From positions 73,470,001-73,534,000 of the forward strand of contig JBITNC010000001.1 of the NCBI GenBank assembly GCA_050084985.1: a DNA stretch of 64,000 nt, read 5' to 3'. Under the pieces are notes generated by a model. The model did no database searches and had not been told where the DNA came from. It was given only the letters and a program-made list of their open reading frames with translations. Source of the stretch: Nageia nagi (Eukaryota; Pinophyta). The first letter of the stretch is position 1, and every line of letters begins with the position of its first letter. Shown here piece by piece: positions 11,826-24,495 of the stretch. The translations under genes and the position numbers were made by a program.

Positions 11826-13859
11826 AATTAATATGATTATGCATATTTATACCCAAATAAATTTCTCATTATGTAGATAAAGAGGTTCATGCATATTGGG
11901 TGGAATAGTGGTATCCTCTCAACATAAAATATCAAGTAAGTAATTCTATATTACTAATTCATGATTAACTAACAATTTATGATTAAGTTTTTTAACTAAC
12001 TAAGGTTAATTATGAGTCTTATATAAGGAAATCATACTATGAATAAAGGAGAAGAAGTTTGTGAATTGGTAAAGTTAGAAAAGGGAGTTGCATTGTAAAG
12101 GATGGAGCATTAAGCTAGAAAGTCCTTAGAACATGCAAAATATGCTTGATGCTATGGAGAGTATTGGTTGATTGATCTATTTATGTACATATTGCTTGAG
12201 AGAATGTATGAGAAGGTTACCTTTTGAGATTGAATGTTTCCCTACTGAAATGCGAGGGTTTTACCACTATACTTCTTTGTGTTCACATATGAATGAATGA
12301 CTCTTTGTGAATGCCTGTTTAATTTTATTTACTATGTTACTACACATTTGCTTGATATTTTGTACATCTATATATCCTTTCAAATATCAATCTTATCTAA
12401 AAACCCTAGGGTTTTTAGTGCAATTAGTGAAGAATAAAGTGATGTATTGAAGAAAAGTTAGGTTCACTAATTATTATAATCAAAATAATAATTAATTAGG
12501 ATTATTTAATATATATAATTTATCTAAATAATAATGATATGAAAGATGATAATGATCCTAATTGATCTTGACCTATCAACTTGGATTAACAAAAGATACA
12601 AACCTGTACTTTACCTATCATGATAAATGAAGGAGATATTCAACCAAGAGGGGATGAATGATGAGCTTCTCTGAAATATGGAGCCACTAATCTAATCTCA
12701 ACCCAAAGGTGGTGCTATGATCCCAACAATATTGCCAAACTATTATTCTAGTTAGTCTTTCCCTTTTTCTAGATGTCATTGTCACATCTTCGATGCTTGT
12801 AATATAATACATGAATATATTAAGAATATCATAAAAATATAAAGCTTAATGTATAACAAAATCCAAGTATGATAAGTGGCATTGAAGAAAAATGATAAAT
12901 AATGATACAAGTATTTTACCACCTATCAAGGATTCTGAATCATGTCATGATTATTCATGTGAAATTCTTCCACCTTTATAGATAGTAGGTCTATTACCAA
13001 GGCTCCTCCTGGGACTTAAGGTGCACATGGGCCAAGACTTTTTCTTGGGCTTATTTATGGAATAACCTATTATCATAAAATATAAAGGTAGATAAGTGTG
13101 CATAATGATAAGAGCATTTATTTAATTTAATAAATAAATTATTTCAAATACCTAAAAGAGGATTTTAATTAAATTAAAATTTCTTTGTAGGTGTTAAAAA
13201 TATGGCTTTTCCTATCACTGATCTGAAGTCTTAAATATCTATAGGTATATTGTCTAGTGGCCCTACTGATGTCTAGATGATATGGTGCTTATTGATTTTG
13301 ACCAATATTTGTATCACTCTTTAATCTATCAAAGCTATTGAAGTAGGTTGTGATAAACTAAGATTTTGAAGAGTGGGAGGGACCTAGATGAGAGATCTTT
13401 TGCTAATGAAATTGGGTTACTTATTTATGTAAAGTTTGAGGTAACATTGATCGTTGTAACTAAAAAAAGTTGATATAGAGCATGAGTCACCCCTAAAGAG
13501 GTAGTGGCATATACAGAAAATCTTAAAGTAGATAAAATAATAAAAAATAAAATAGTGTAGAGTTTCTACTTCCCTTAGGGGATAAAACATACATATCTAT
13601 TTCTTTCTCAATATATGGTAATATTTTTCAACCCGTAGTTGATGGGAGCATACTTGAAGTTTCCCAGTAGAGATTTGTATGCCATGTGTCAAAAGTTGTT
13701 GAAGGTATTGAGAAGGCACTATCTGACTATCTTGGATATGAAGAAAGTGTTCATGAAAAAAGGATAGCTTGGGAGAGAGAGGGGTAATGTGGGAGATTCA
13801 AGTGTAATGTGTATAATGAAGAGTGATATCCTTTCAAATCTCATAAATTATCTTTTCCT
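11826..13859. other. Unassigned AT-rich DNA
   Basis: No gene, RNA gene or element was recognised on either strand. Open frames are short and contain no known domain. Confidence 0.4.
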
Positions 13860-14491
13860 TCTTATTTTGTGATAAAAATGATGGATTCCAAGGTATTAAG
13901 GATCATAAAGTTTATCAATATAAATATAGATAGTTTCTAAAAGTATAGATGCCTTAAAATACTATCCCCTATATCTCCTCCTAAAAATCAATGAAAGGGC
14001 TATTAAAGAACATAAAAAAGGTAAGGGTACCTTCTACACCCAACAGGTATGTCTCCCATAATATGAAGCCTACTAAGATAGGTAATGATCCTTAATATAA
14101 ATTTTCAGCTAAATAGGTGAAATTCCAAACTTTATAAGGACAATGGAGTGAGGGACCATGTGCTTGCACCATATAAACCTTTGAATAAAAAGAGTATGTA
14201 CTCATTCAACATGATACCATTCAATCAGACCAAGAATAGGACCCCATATCTCTAATCTATAAGTTATGATTGTTCTCACTAAGATATCAAAGATCTTCAT
14301 ATGGAATGGGATATCCTAGAAGTGAGATCTAAAGGAACTCCACTCGAGTAAAAAAAGGGATACATATCCCTTACAAATACAAGCTTGGATGATAGACTTC
14401 ATCTAAAATATGGGCCTAGTGAAAAGAACTATAAGGTATACATAGGAGTTGGTGATCTCTATTGGTCATCCCTAAAAATGGAAATAAATAT

Positions 14492-14640
14492 GGGATACAA
14501 CCTCCTTGGTAGTATTAAACACCATAACCTTGGTCTTAGTAAGGTTAATTGACAACTATCTCCAAGTATAAAAATTAGGAGGATAAAAATGGGATACAAC
14601 CTCCTTAATAGTATTAAACACTATAACCTTGGTCTTAAAG
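14492..14640 (-). repeat. 99-bp-period duplication in the LINE RT
   Basis: GGGATACAACCTCCTT through CCTTGGTCTTA occurs at 14492 and again at 14591. The copied part encodes the TKTKVMVFNTTKE motif, and 99 bp is a whole number of codons. Confidence 0.8.
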
Positions 14641-15356
14641 TTCTTAAGTAGTTTAAGTTAAAAGGATAAAATCATCAATAAAAAGGAGGATAATGATCAA
14701 TATATTATGAAGTAAGAATCCATCATTTGCATGTGTATGTGCTCACAAAAAAGACTCTAACTAATATATGAACATCTCAAAAAGTATGGGGGAAAGGGGT
14801 TAACCTCGTTTCACTCCTATGGTGTTGAGAATGTTATTAGAGAGTCCTTAAGAGGAGAAAATGTATACAATCACTATCTCATACAATGTAGAAATCAATG
14901 TAAAAAGTTATCCAAAGATGCCAACCAATTGGAGTCTCTCAAATAGAAAATACTGAGGTACAATATCGAAGGCTTTTATGAAATTCATAAAGCAAAAAAA
15001 GGATCTCAAATATTTAGAATGTGCCTACTCTATGATAGATTTAAGAACTAGGATATAGTTTGTAGTCTGATAGTCATGATAAAAACTAGCTTGGTCCATG
15101 GCCCTATGTCCCTCCTCCTCCAATATATATGATAGAAGTACATCTAATGTTATGCTATAAATTTTGGTAAAGACATGCTCAATTATGATGGTCTTGTAGT
15201 TAATGGGTTCATGTGGATCCCTTGGTTTTTGAATAAGATGGATGATATGTTGAGTCCATAAATCAAGAAAATATGAGAAAATAATAAGATTGAAGATATC
15301 AATAAGGGGTCCAATTTCCATGCTTCAATAATTCTACCTATAACCCATATAGATCT

Positions 15357-15825
15357 GCTACTTTTCCCATACAAAGTAGGGAGAAGGAACTCTAATAAGT
15401 TTGATAATAAAAATATGGAAAGAAGTAAGGGGAAGGAATTTTTGTTAAGAGGCTGATGAGGGATGGTATAGAGTGGTGAAGCATGGGAGGTCTAACTAAA
15501 AATACTAATCTCATGGTTGGCATGGTCTTTGGGGAAAATAGGCTCCAAAAGGATTTATAAAAATGTCGGATGGAATGTAACCCATCAAAATATACTACTT
15601 TTATCATACAAAGTTTTTTGATAGCATGATTCATACGTTTGACAATTAAAATATGGCAAAAAGTGGAGGAGGTGGAGGAACTATGAGATGAGGGATGGTA
15701 TAGAGTGATGAAACATGGGAGGTTCAACTTGAAAGACTGATCTCATGGTTGGCATGGTCTTTAGGGAGGATAAGGAACCAAAAGGATTTAGAAAAATGTC
15801 GAAGGGAGTGTATAAGATCAAGTCT
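15357..15825 (-). repeat. 232-bp tandem duplication in the LINE
   Basis: GATGAGGGATGGTATAGAGTG occurs at 15455 and 15687, and the following CTCATGGTTGGCATGGTCTTT blocks keep the same 232-bp offset. The two units run about 15357-15590 and 15593-15825 and have diverged slightly. Confidence 0.8.
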
Positions 15826-15830
15826 ACATT

Positions 15831-16689
15831 AAGAGTGAAACAAACACTTTTCTTTTGAAGAAACATCATATAGGCTATATGAGAAGCCATTGCAAGATGG
15901 AGAGAGAAATGAATGGTGTATTTTAGTATCCAATGAGCAAGTTTGCAATCCTCATCATACCAAATATTCATGTGTACTTGAAACTCTCAAGTTGAGAAAG
16001 AGAGCCAGTTCAAAACTCTCCCCTCTCATAGGCTTATAGTTGAAATAAGCTAGGATAAACTACCATAAACAAGAAGAAAAAGGGAATATAATTAGTGAGT
16101 ATTTTGAGAAAAATAAATGTAAGAAAATCAAGTATTAATAAATCAAAAGTTTATACATTGGTTTAGTTATAGTTAGAGATTAATACAAAATTTGAAGAAC
16201 AATACATTTAAGAATGTTAAAAAAGAAAATTAATCAATAAATATTCTCAAGCATTTAAATTTAACAATATCTAAAAGAATGTAGTCTAATTCATCTCTAC
16301 TAAAACTTAAATAATAAATTCAATCCATGTAGATCAATTTATACTATTTAACTTTTTAAAAATTAAAAAATGCATAAAATCATAAAATATATTATTAGCA
16401 AAATTTTTATTTTAGAAAACTTCAATAAAAAAAACAAATAAATATTCAAATAATTAATAATTTTCAAAATAAAAATACTATATGAAACCATTGAGTTTCT
16501 AATAGAATTATTTATAAATTAATAAATATTGAATTTTATTTATTTAACTTATATTCAATAAATTGTTTCTACAATAATATTAATTTAAAATTAAAAAATA
16601 AAATAAAAATATTATCATTATATCTTATCAATTTACATAACCATATCAAAGGTCTATTATACCATATCCATATTGAAAGTTACATAAAA
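15831..16689. other. Very AT-rich DNA
   Basis: Nearly all A/T from about 16060 on, with simple-sequence character. No gene or named repeat seen. Confidence 0.5.
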
Positions 16690-16945
16690 TTAAAAAATAA
16701 CAAATAATAAAATTTAATTTAATAATAAAATTAAATTATTTATATTAATATATGAAATCAACTTGACTCAAACAATCAAATAATAAAATTAAATTTAATA
16801 AAAAATATTAAAAAATATTTAAATTAGTATGTGAAGATCAAATCGACTCAAACACATTAAATAATAAAATTATATTTAATAAGAAAATAAAAATATTTAA
16901 ATCATTGTGTGAAGATCAAATTCACTCAATCACATCAAATTAACT
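16690..16945 (+). repeat. Three-copy AT-rich tandem repeat, about 80-bp unit
   Basis: ACTCAAACA-type marks recur at about 16766, 16846 and 16924, each preceded by TATGAAATCAA or TGTGAAGATCAAAT and a run of AATAATAAAATTAAATTTAATA. Confidence 0.7.
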
Positions 16946-17755
16946 GATAGTACTTAACAGTAAAAAAATTAACAAGCTAATATATATATATATAAAAATT
17001 ATCTTAATCATTCCAATGTAATTTGTTTGTGGACTCGGAAAAAAGCACAATTAAAAACCAGAAAAATATATGTTACTAAAATGCCAACACAATTTATTTC
17101 TATTGAATTCGTTAGGCTAGGAAGCTTCAATATCCAAATCATTGTTGAATCTTACAACTTCTTGGAATTACAGGCTGTCCATATTTGTTTGTTGATGCAA
17201 GCATATTTTTTATATATATAAGCTCATTTATTCAAGCACGTCAACTTTTTAAAACCTGTTAGACACAAGTTTTGTATACAGCATTTTTATAATGGAGAAC
17301 ATTCTTGGAAGCATCCCTTAATATGTCTCCATCTAATGCTAGACTTCATCAGACATGTTCAAAAACTTTGCAAATAAATTAAGTTTGAAGTCCCTACTGT
17401 GCCTACTGTGGCATCACGCTTGACATTAAAATACATGGGCTACAGACAAGTAAAATGTATAAATTAGAGTGCATATCTCCCTCAGATTGAAGGAATGGGA
17501 GGTTTATGAAACCTAAACAACTGTCAAGTAATTTGCCGACAAACCTTTATGTCGTCTTGCAAATAACATCGTCGTACAAAATAAATTGTGGTGTTGTCAT
17601 GAAAACTCGATAAAATCGCCTGCAGGGGATGAAACTTCCATGTAAAAGTAAAGCCAATACTCCTCCTTTCCTTTAAATTTCCACTCAAATATCCATTCAT
17701 CTTCCTCTCAGAAGCCAACCAAAAGTGTAGTTTATTTCCCTCAAAGAAAGTAGCC
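16946..17755 (+). other. Upstream region of the AP2 gene
   Basis: The first part is AT-rich with a (TA)n run at about 16980-16998 and another at about 17208-17220. Base composition rises toward the gene. A pyrimidine-rich stretch at about 17650-17710 suits a plant 5' leader. No clearly placed TATA box was found. Confidence 0.45.
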
Positions 17756-19647
17756 ATGTCTATGTGCAAAGAATTAAACTTAAGCGTTGTTGGGAAGAAG
17801 AGGGCTAGAGTTGAGGAGAAATGTATTCAGGCCTTCTCTGCTGTTAAAAAAATTGCAGGAAAAGGGTTTCATCCTACATCCTCACTACCAACAACAACTT
17901 CCAGCAAGGCTCGAAGCTCTGTATATCGTGGAGTCACAAGGCATAAATGGACAGGCCGTTATGAAGCTCATCTATGGGACAAAAGTGCCTGGAATTCTTC
18001 CCAAAACAAGAAGGGTAAACAAGGTAAGGTATTCTATTTTTTAAGAAGTGTCAATGGCTATTGATTTATTAAAATTTTTAATCTTCAAAGCTAACTAGAA
18101 ATGGTTGTTGTATGCATGAATCTTGCTTCGATGATCGCACCAGTTTATCTAGGTAAGATTACATATTTTTTGTCTTATAATTCTAGGCCTACTGCTAACT
18201 TTGGTTTATGTGTGTTGAATTTGAAGTTATTGAATTTTGGAAACAGGAGCTTATGATGAAGAGGAGTCTGCAGCCAGAGCTTACGATCTCGCTGCTATTA
18301 AATACTGGGGATCTCAAGACATCCGCACGAATTTTCCAGTAAGATATATCTACGTTATCTTTCTCTTGTTCTGTAGATATATCAAAGAACATTTGAAATT
18401 CACAGAATTGTCTAAACTGAAGGTGAGCGATTATACAAAAGATATTGATGAGATGCAGAAGCTAACGAAGGAAGAGTACTTGGCTTCTCTAAGAAGGTAT
18501 TCTTAATTATTATAATTCAAAATCGTAGGTTACTGATTTATGATGAGAGGAAAGATGATGATCTGAGGTATATAGGAATTGAAGCAATTCAAATCAATAT
18601 GAAACCTATATTAGGAACTTTGATCACTATAAATTATTGGAAATTACATGAATTTTTTCTAAATTATTGGTAATTACATGAAATTGTTACTGTTTTCAGG
18701 AGGAGCAGTGGATTCTCTAGGGGTGTTTCAAAGTACCGGGGGGTCGCTAGGTAAAAACAAGGGCTTAGACACATAATTTGAATTTTGATCACCCTAACAA
18801 GCTGCACAAAAAATTCGAGTTCCATAAAATGATTATGGTTTGTGCTTAATCATGCAGGCATCATCACAATGGTAGATGGGAGGCTAGAATTGGGCGTGTT
18901 TTTGGAAACAAGTACCTCTATCTTGGCACTTACAGTGAGTTCTTAAGCTCTTTTTGTGCTTCCAAGATAACATCTCTTTTGAAACTAGAATACCCAGATA
19001 TCTAATGAATAGTTCAAAGTGCAGATACGGAAGAGGAAGCTGCTGCAGCTTATGACATGGCAGCCATAGAGTACAGAGGTCTGAATGCAGTCACAAACTT
19101 TGATTTGAGCCGTTATATAAGATGGTTAAGGCCTGGCCACCTTAGCCATAACGTTCAACCTTCCCGAAACCTAGATGTGAAGGATGGAGTTTCCCATGAA
19201 GATTTGATGTATGGAGGATTCAATACCTTTGGAGATACTAATCCTTCATCAACTATTTCTCTTCATGCAAAACAACCTTCTACGGTGACCGCCTTGAGTC
19301 TGTTGTTACAGTCGTCTATGTTCAGAGAGATGGTGAAGAAACAGTCTCGTCCATCAGAGGATATTGTTACTAGCCAATTAAGCGGTCAGGAGGATCATGA
19401 TCACAATGTTATGCCTTTTTTCCACGAAGAGCAATCAGCACCCAAATCAATGGCCATGGCAATGACTCCTCATGAGTACGCAGACAAAGAGCTTGGAAGA
19501 GATAATCTTTTTTCCCATAATTGGGACGCACCACTACAACAACACCATGAAGAATTTATGGATATTGGGGTCTCGTCTCACTTTAATTGGAATGCTATTT
19601 TAGAGGGAGTAAATGAAGCACAAACCATTCAGGGAAGGATGTCCTAA
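17756..19647 (+). CDS. WRI1-like: WRINKLED1-class AP2/ERF transcription factor (two AP2 domains, 7 exons)
   Basis: Predicted exons are 17756-18023, 18144-18152, 18247-18338, 18423-18496, 18700-18750, 18858-18934 and 19025-19647. All introns begin GT and end AG, and the joined frame has 397 codons plus stop. A basic stretch (KKRAR, residues 14-18) may be a nuclear signal. AP2 domain 1 is at about residues 56-123 ([23 protein letters not shown] at 90-93). The linker [20 protein letters not shown] starts at 124. AP2 domain 2 is at about 160-219 ([20 protein letters not shown]). The family binds DNA in the nucleus; WRI1 itself activates glycolytic and fatty-acid synthesis genes, while WRI3/WRI4 relatives act in cutin and wax supply. 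Domain structure and linker place it in the WRI group, not AINTEGUMENTA, but which WRI paralogue is unclear. The 3' exon codes a less conserved Q/H/N-rich tail. Introns are short (84-203 nt), unlike the huge repeat-filled surroundings. No break in the frame, so it is probably functional. Confidence 0.9.
18144..18152 (+). other. 9-nt microexon of the WRI-like gene
   Basis: TTTATCTAG lies between CACCAG and GTAAG. With the last G of exon 1 and the first GA of exon 3 it reads V-Y-L-G, the conserved strand of AP2 domain 1 that is otherwise missing. A VYL-coding 9-nt exon is a known hallmark of WRI1-type genes. Confidence 0.88.
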
Positions 19648-19952
19648 CATCAACCACAGAAAACCATCCAGGTGACCAGAATTAACGAAGTAATGCCCCA
19701 GCATAGTTTTGGCCATGTCAAACCATCTTGAGACGCCAGCTCACGTAGGAAGAGTGCGAAATCCTTATCCGAAGGCCATTAAAACATGCTGAGTGCAGGT
19801 CATTGCTGCCCCACAGGATGATATTTACGATTCTTAATTTCCTAAACTACATACTTTTAAGTCATTTGATGGAGACAAAGTTTTACATGTATTAGTCTTC
19901 TAAATCAATTCAACTATAACATGTCAAGATATTGTTTACGAAATTTCTTGTC

Positions 19953-19958
19953 AATAAA
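19953..19958 (+). promoter_or_regulatory. Candidate poly(A) signal of the WRI-like gene
   Basis: AATAAA lies about 306 nt after the stop codon at 19647. The position is plausible for a plant 3' UTR. Plant signals are loose, so this is only a candidate. Confidence 0.4.
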
Positions 19959-21489
19959 CTGTTTTAAACGTTGCTTTCTACCTTCTATTTTCACCGGTCT
20001 CCAAATAAAAATTCTTCTTCAAAAAATATACATGAAAATGACTTCCCACCAGAAAGTGACCCATCCACGGATACCAGTTTTATAAACGAGTTGATAGAGC
20101 TTATTAATTTTCTGGGGACATGAGAAGTGGGAACGTTGTAAAAAAATAATAATTTAACCATCATTTTATTGTTAAATAATTGTTTTTTAAAGTAGTTTGA
20201 GGAGCGCAGATTGTTTATCTCCCATTAATGTATTGGAACAAGATAACTTAGAATGCTGGAATTTGGAAAAAATAGTTAAAACATGCGTTCTCCTCTTAGA
20301 AATTGTGCAAACAATAGTTTAACCTTTATTTTCTTTTTAAAACTTTTTTAAAAATTATTTTAAGGATAACAATAACAAATATGAGCGTAGATTCTTATCT
20401 AAGATGGGGTTACATGTGCTTTACTTTTTTCTATCGAATATCAGAATCTGTTCGAATTTTAACATCCTAAATTTGAGAGATTTTAATACAGATGAATCAA
20501 CATTGATATACTACTTTAAAATTTTAAAATTTTCACTATTACTGCACTTGCCTTTTCAAATCAGCGACTAAAGGAATTTGGATGAAGGCATAAGCTTAAG
20601 CCATTATCTTATCATGAGAAAGCGAAACCGGAAGACTATGTCAAGGCATGAAAGACGAGGTAGGACCCACAACAACAAGAACACATTCACATTGAAGGTG
20701 GAGTCATAAAAAAAGACTGCTCCTTCATATATTGAAGGGAACTGTTTAATGCGAAAGATAGGGTATAGTGTGTAACGTTTAAGAAACGACTAGGTTAAGC
20801 GTTATGTGTGTACGAGTAGATGCTAATACATGATAGGAATAGTTGCAAACTTGCAACCATTACCTTATGAAGCTACACAAATTTATCCCTCTAAATCTTA
20901 AGAATGAGATCTTTGTTGGGTCTTTGATTATTTAGGTGCGAAGTGTGTTCATATGAAAAGAGAGGATTAGCAGTCAGTTCCATAGGATCAAGGAAATATA
21001 GAACGTTGTTTATCATGAATCATTCTACGATGATTAAAATTGGTTGTAACTTTTTTCCTCATGCAAGTAATGATATGAGCATAAAGTTACTTGTATCAAA
21101 TCCAAGGAACTCAATTGGTGTTGTGGTTTTCATCTTTACATGTTAGGTGTGAAACTTCCCTAATTTTAAAGGTGCAAAACTAGCTTAAAAGTTCCTTCAT
21201 GTTCTTAGAATTCTTCAGGTGGTATACAACAAAGAACATACCTAGGGAATATCAAAGCTTAGGATGATAAATGAATAAAGAAGTAGAACTTAGGATGGTT
21301 ATCTTAAGAGGTGAAAATGAATAATGAGATAGAGCTAAAGTTAGAAGAAGAAAAGAATATTTATGTGATATCAAGGTAGTATAATTGAGAGAAGAAAAGT
21401 GAGAAATGCTTGACGTCATGGAAGTAGTTCAACAAAGAGGATAAGAACCTAAGAAGAGTGATCCTTGTAAAACCAAGGGGAAGGCTAGT
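19959..21489. other. Intergenic DNA downstream of the AP2 gene
   Basis: Moderately AT-rich. Short open frames only, none with a known domain. The end, from about 21300, grades into the Gypsy gag remnant that follows. Confidence 0.4.
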
Positions 21490-22830
21490 GAAGAGGAAGA
21501 TTAGCTAGAAACTAGAATGGTTAGAGCTCTAGTAAAACTCAAAAGCAAGCCAAAGGTGGATTTATCAAATTATATTGAAAGTTTGAATTTCAAAGAGCTT
21601 ATTGATTAGATTTGTAAATTATAAAAATATTTCGATCTTGAAAATGTACAAGACTCTAATAATGTGAAAATAATTATCATAAGGTTAGAGGACATGCATC
21701 TTTATGGTGGGAACAAGTTTGAAAAGAGAGAGTTAAGGAATGTGTAACAAAGATCAAATAAGGAAGTAGAATGGTAAGAAAGTTGAAGAAATATTTTCTT
21801 GCAAACTATGATATGAATATATTTAGAATATTATAAAATCCTTGGGAAAGGGAGATGAGTGTGAAAGACTATTGTGTAATTTTAATGATGATCTATTAGA
21901 GTTGGACACATTGAGGATACCAAGAAAAAGATATCTAGTTACATAATGGATTAAGATAAGCAATGGAAGATGAAATGGGGATATTAGACATTCATTTAGT
22001 GGGGGAGGCATACCAATATACTTCAAAGATTGAAGAGAAGTTAGCAAGGAAGCTACTCTAAAGCTTTCGCCAATGAATAGGCATAGGAAGATCTTTTAGT
22101 AAATAGCAGAGGACACCAAAGAAAAAAGAGAGGGTCTAAGTAGCTCAAAAAGGAGAATATTTCAACTATATAGAGGAAGAGGTGGAAAAATTAGAGGACA
22201 TGGTCATGGATTTAGTACTTTCAATGGAGATTGTTATAACTATAGATCAATATTGCTCAAGAAACTAAGAAGTAAGTGGAAGAAACCCAACCTCCTACCA
22301 TAGTTGATATTGATGAACAATTGACAGTTTGATAAAACTTGGTCACCCCATAAAAATAAGCATCAAAACCATAGTAGAGAAGAAGCATCCTTGGACAAGG
22401 TGAATGAGTAGATGGAAGGTTTCCAAAGTAGTTGTTGATAGTTAGAGTATCAAGAATTTCATATCAATAGAGATTATAGAGAAATTGAAATTGAAAACTT
22501 ATACTTGTCTAAAACCATACAATGTATCAAGTAATAGTGATTGAAATATGCAATGTTAATATAAATATTAAAGGCTATTTGGATAATTTTTAGTGTGATG
22601 TAATCCCAATGGATTCCTTTGATATTATTTTAGAAATATAATAACAATATGATGTTAAAAGAAATCTTAAACCATAAGTTGTAGATATTGGGAGTAGAGT
22701 AGTGTTATTCATGTAAAAAGAATCTCAATGGAGGTTAAAAAAAGTAAAATATATTATACCATATTTTCACATGAGGAGAAAGGGAAGGAGGAAAGGATAC
22801 TAGATGAAGTGACAAAGATCTTAGAATATT
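21490..22830 (+). pseudogene. Gypsy-3: Ty3/gypsy gag-protease pseudogene
   Basis: In broken plus-strand frames the order is gag then protease. KVDLSNYIESLNFKELID at about 21555-21610 matches the start of a plant Gypsy gag domain. The RLEDMHLYGG relic of the R.RG.A..WW block follows, then KLKKYFL and the EEKLARK end of gag (about 22030-22060). A glycine/arginine-rich part with a worn zinc-knuckle follows at about 22170-22240. The protease region at about 22425-22530 retains VDS followed by IEIIEKLKLKTY. Many stops. No LTR was found. Confidence 0.65.
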
Positions 22831-23279
22831 ATGCATATATTATTACAAATGATTTACTAGTAGGATTACCACATATTAGAAATTTTTAGAATCAAACAAA
22901 ATTTATGCCTAGAGCTAGTCTATCTAGTGATATGCATAGTGGCTAGTAAGATCTTATAAGTAAAAATTTGGATTTTCAAATCTTAAAATTGGCTAATTTG
23001 AGGACCATCAAAAGGGGCCCTATAACTTATAAGATTTAGTTTTGTTGATGTATCCATTAGCCTAGAAATTATTCTAAGTTTTATAATTTAGATTTGAATC
23101 TCCCATATTACCCACCATTACTTTCATACCTTTTAGCCTTAAAAGTATAAAATAAATTCAAAAATTACCAATTTTGCTAGTATAAAAATGGTAGTGCCCA
23201 CATCTTAGAGCTCAAAAATTGTGTGTAAGACTAAATCACAAAGACATAAGGGAAAATAAATGACATTGAGTGATAATTT
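22831..23279. other. Unassigned DNA after Gypsy-3
   Basis: May include worn downstream parts of the Gypsy-3 element. Nothing recognisable remains. Confidence 0.35.
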
Positions 23280-23705
23280 TGTAACATGAACAACATTAAA
23301 AGATTAGATAAACGATATCAACTACTAGATATGGTTGGTATAAAATGCTAAGATGAACAATATCAATGTACAAAGATAAATGATATCAAATTGCTAAGAT
23401 GACAAATAATAAAGTCTAACATGGATGGTGTGAACTACTTAAGATGACCAACATCAAAGGCTAATATAATTGATATCATCTAGCAAAGATAAACAACATC
23501 AATTAGTAGATATGGATGATATCAAATTGTTAAGATAGTTGACATCAAAGGCTAAGATGAATGATATCGAATTATTAAGATGATTAACATCAAATTATTG
23601 AGACAATTGACATCAAAGGCTATGATGAACATTATGAACTAGCTAATATGGCTTACATTAAACTCCTTAGATTGATGACATCAACTAGCATATATGGTTA
23701 AGTAG
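23280..23705 (+). repeat. Diverged tandem array, about 23-bp unit
   Basis: Roughly 17 imperfect units with consensus near AAGATGAATGATATCAAATT followed by two or three variable bases. Good examples are AAGATGAATGATATCGAATT, AAGATGATTAACATCAAATT and AAGATAGTTGACATCAAAGG. Unit length ranges 20-25 bp, and 23 bp is not a codon multiple, so this is not a protein repeat. Confidence 0.75.
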
Positions 23706-24495
23706 TAGATAACCAAATATGATTTTAATTAAATAATAATTTTAATTGTACCAAATGTTTTAAATATTTTTTAAGAAATTTTATTAAATACCTATTTTTT
23801 TAGAACAGAATTTAAAAATATCTAAATTTTTTTTCTTTATTTCTATTCAACATTGGACCCATTTCACTTTCATTTTTAAATAGACTCACCAAATTTTTAC
23901 ACTTATTTTTTGGTTCGATTCCTTATGTATAACCTTTATTCTACCAAACTAGCTTTGATATACCCCTTTATATATCAAAAAAATATCGAGAGATATCATT
24001 CCTTACACATCTATCTTACTTATTGATATTTATTGGTATTTATTTTAATATTATTTATTTAATTATATTTTTGAAGCTAAATTTATTTTTAAATAATAAA
24101 TTTGATTTTTTCTTTTTTAATTTTGAAGCCAACATTTAACGGATGGACTCACATGTGATATTTTTGCTCTCCACTCCACCCTCATGCTATAGCTAGAGAA
24201 TGTCTCTTGGTGTTAATAAAATAGCAAATAAGATGAACATAATGATGAAATCTAAATTAAATTAATAAGTAAAAGATTAATTAGAAATATGGTTGATAAG
24301 AAAGAGTCTTAGCCTTCATTTAATATTAATAATGTTAGCCCTCAAGAAATATAGAGAATCGAGGATGTACATTGATTCAAGGGCCATCAACAATATCATC
24401 ATCAAACATAGATTTCTAATATTTTATATTGATAATTTATTGCTAATATTTATACACAGATAAATGCTTTTGTAAAGTAGACTTTTAGGGGAGGT
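23706..24495. other. AT-rich DNA ending in a polypurine tract
   Basis: No gene seen. The last bases (TTTTAGGGGAGG, about 24484-24494) look like a polypurine tract immediately before the LTR at 24496, suggesting this is the 3' internal end of a retroelement. Confidence 0.4.

Larger units (their letters stand above)
13860..15830 (-). pseudogene. Dead LINE (non-LTR) reverse transcriptase
   Basis: Read leftwards in broken frames: the pre-RT motif around GKVADLYGL (about 15340-15370), the GHRAMDQASF motif (about 15060-15110), motif A around KAFDIVP (about 14965), a GV.QG.PLSP-like relic (about 14800), the FIDDFILL form of the YxDD motif (about 14670), a TKTKVMVFNTTKE motif, and a distal region with EIWGP and RCKHMVPHSI motifs (about 14120-14260). 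This order is that of plant LINE ORF2. Stops and shifts are frequent and two internal tandem duplications are present. The endonuclease and 3' end were not found. Confidence 0.75.

Noticed and set aside
18237-18506. A stand-alone 89-codon frame reading through an intron
   Set aside because: It spans exon 3, an 84-nt intron and exon 4. The GTAAGA donor at 18339 and the AG before GTGAGC at 18423 restore the conserved NFP-VSDY junction.
19057-19647. A separate 196-codon gene
   Set aside because: It is the last exon of the WRI-like gene. The acceptor at 19024 joins it in frame to the second AP2 domain.
23280-23705. CRISPR-like array
   Set aside because: Units are contiguous and diverged, with no unique spacers, in a plant nuclear setting.
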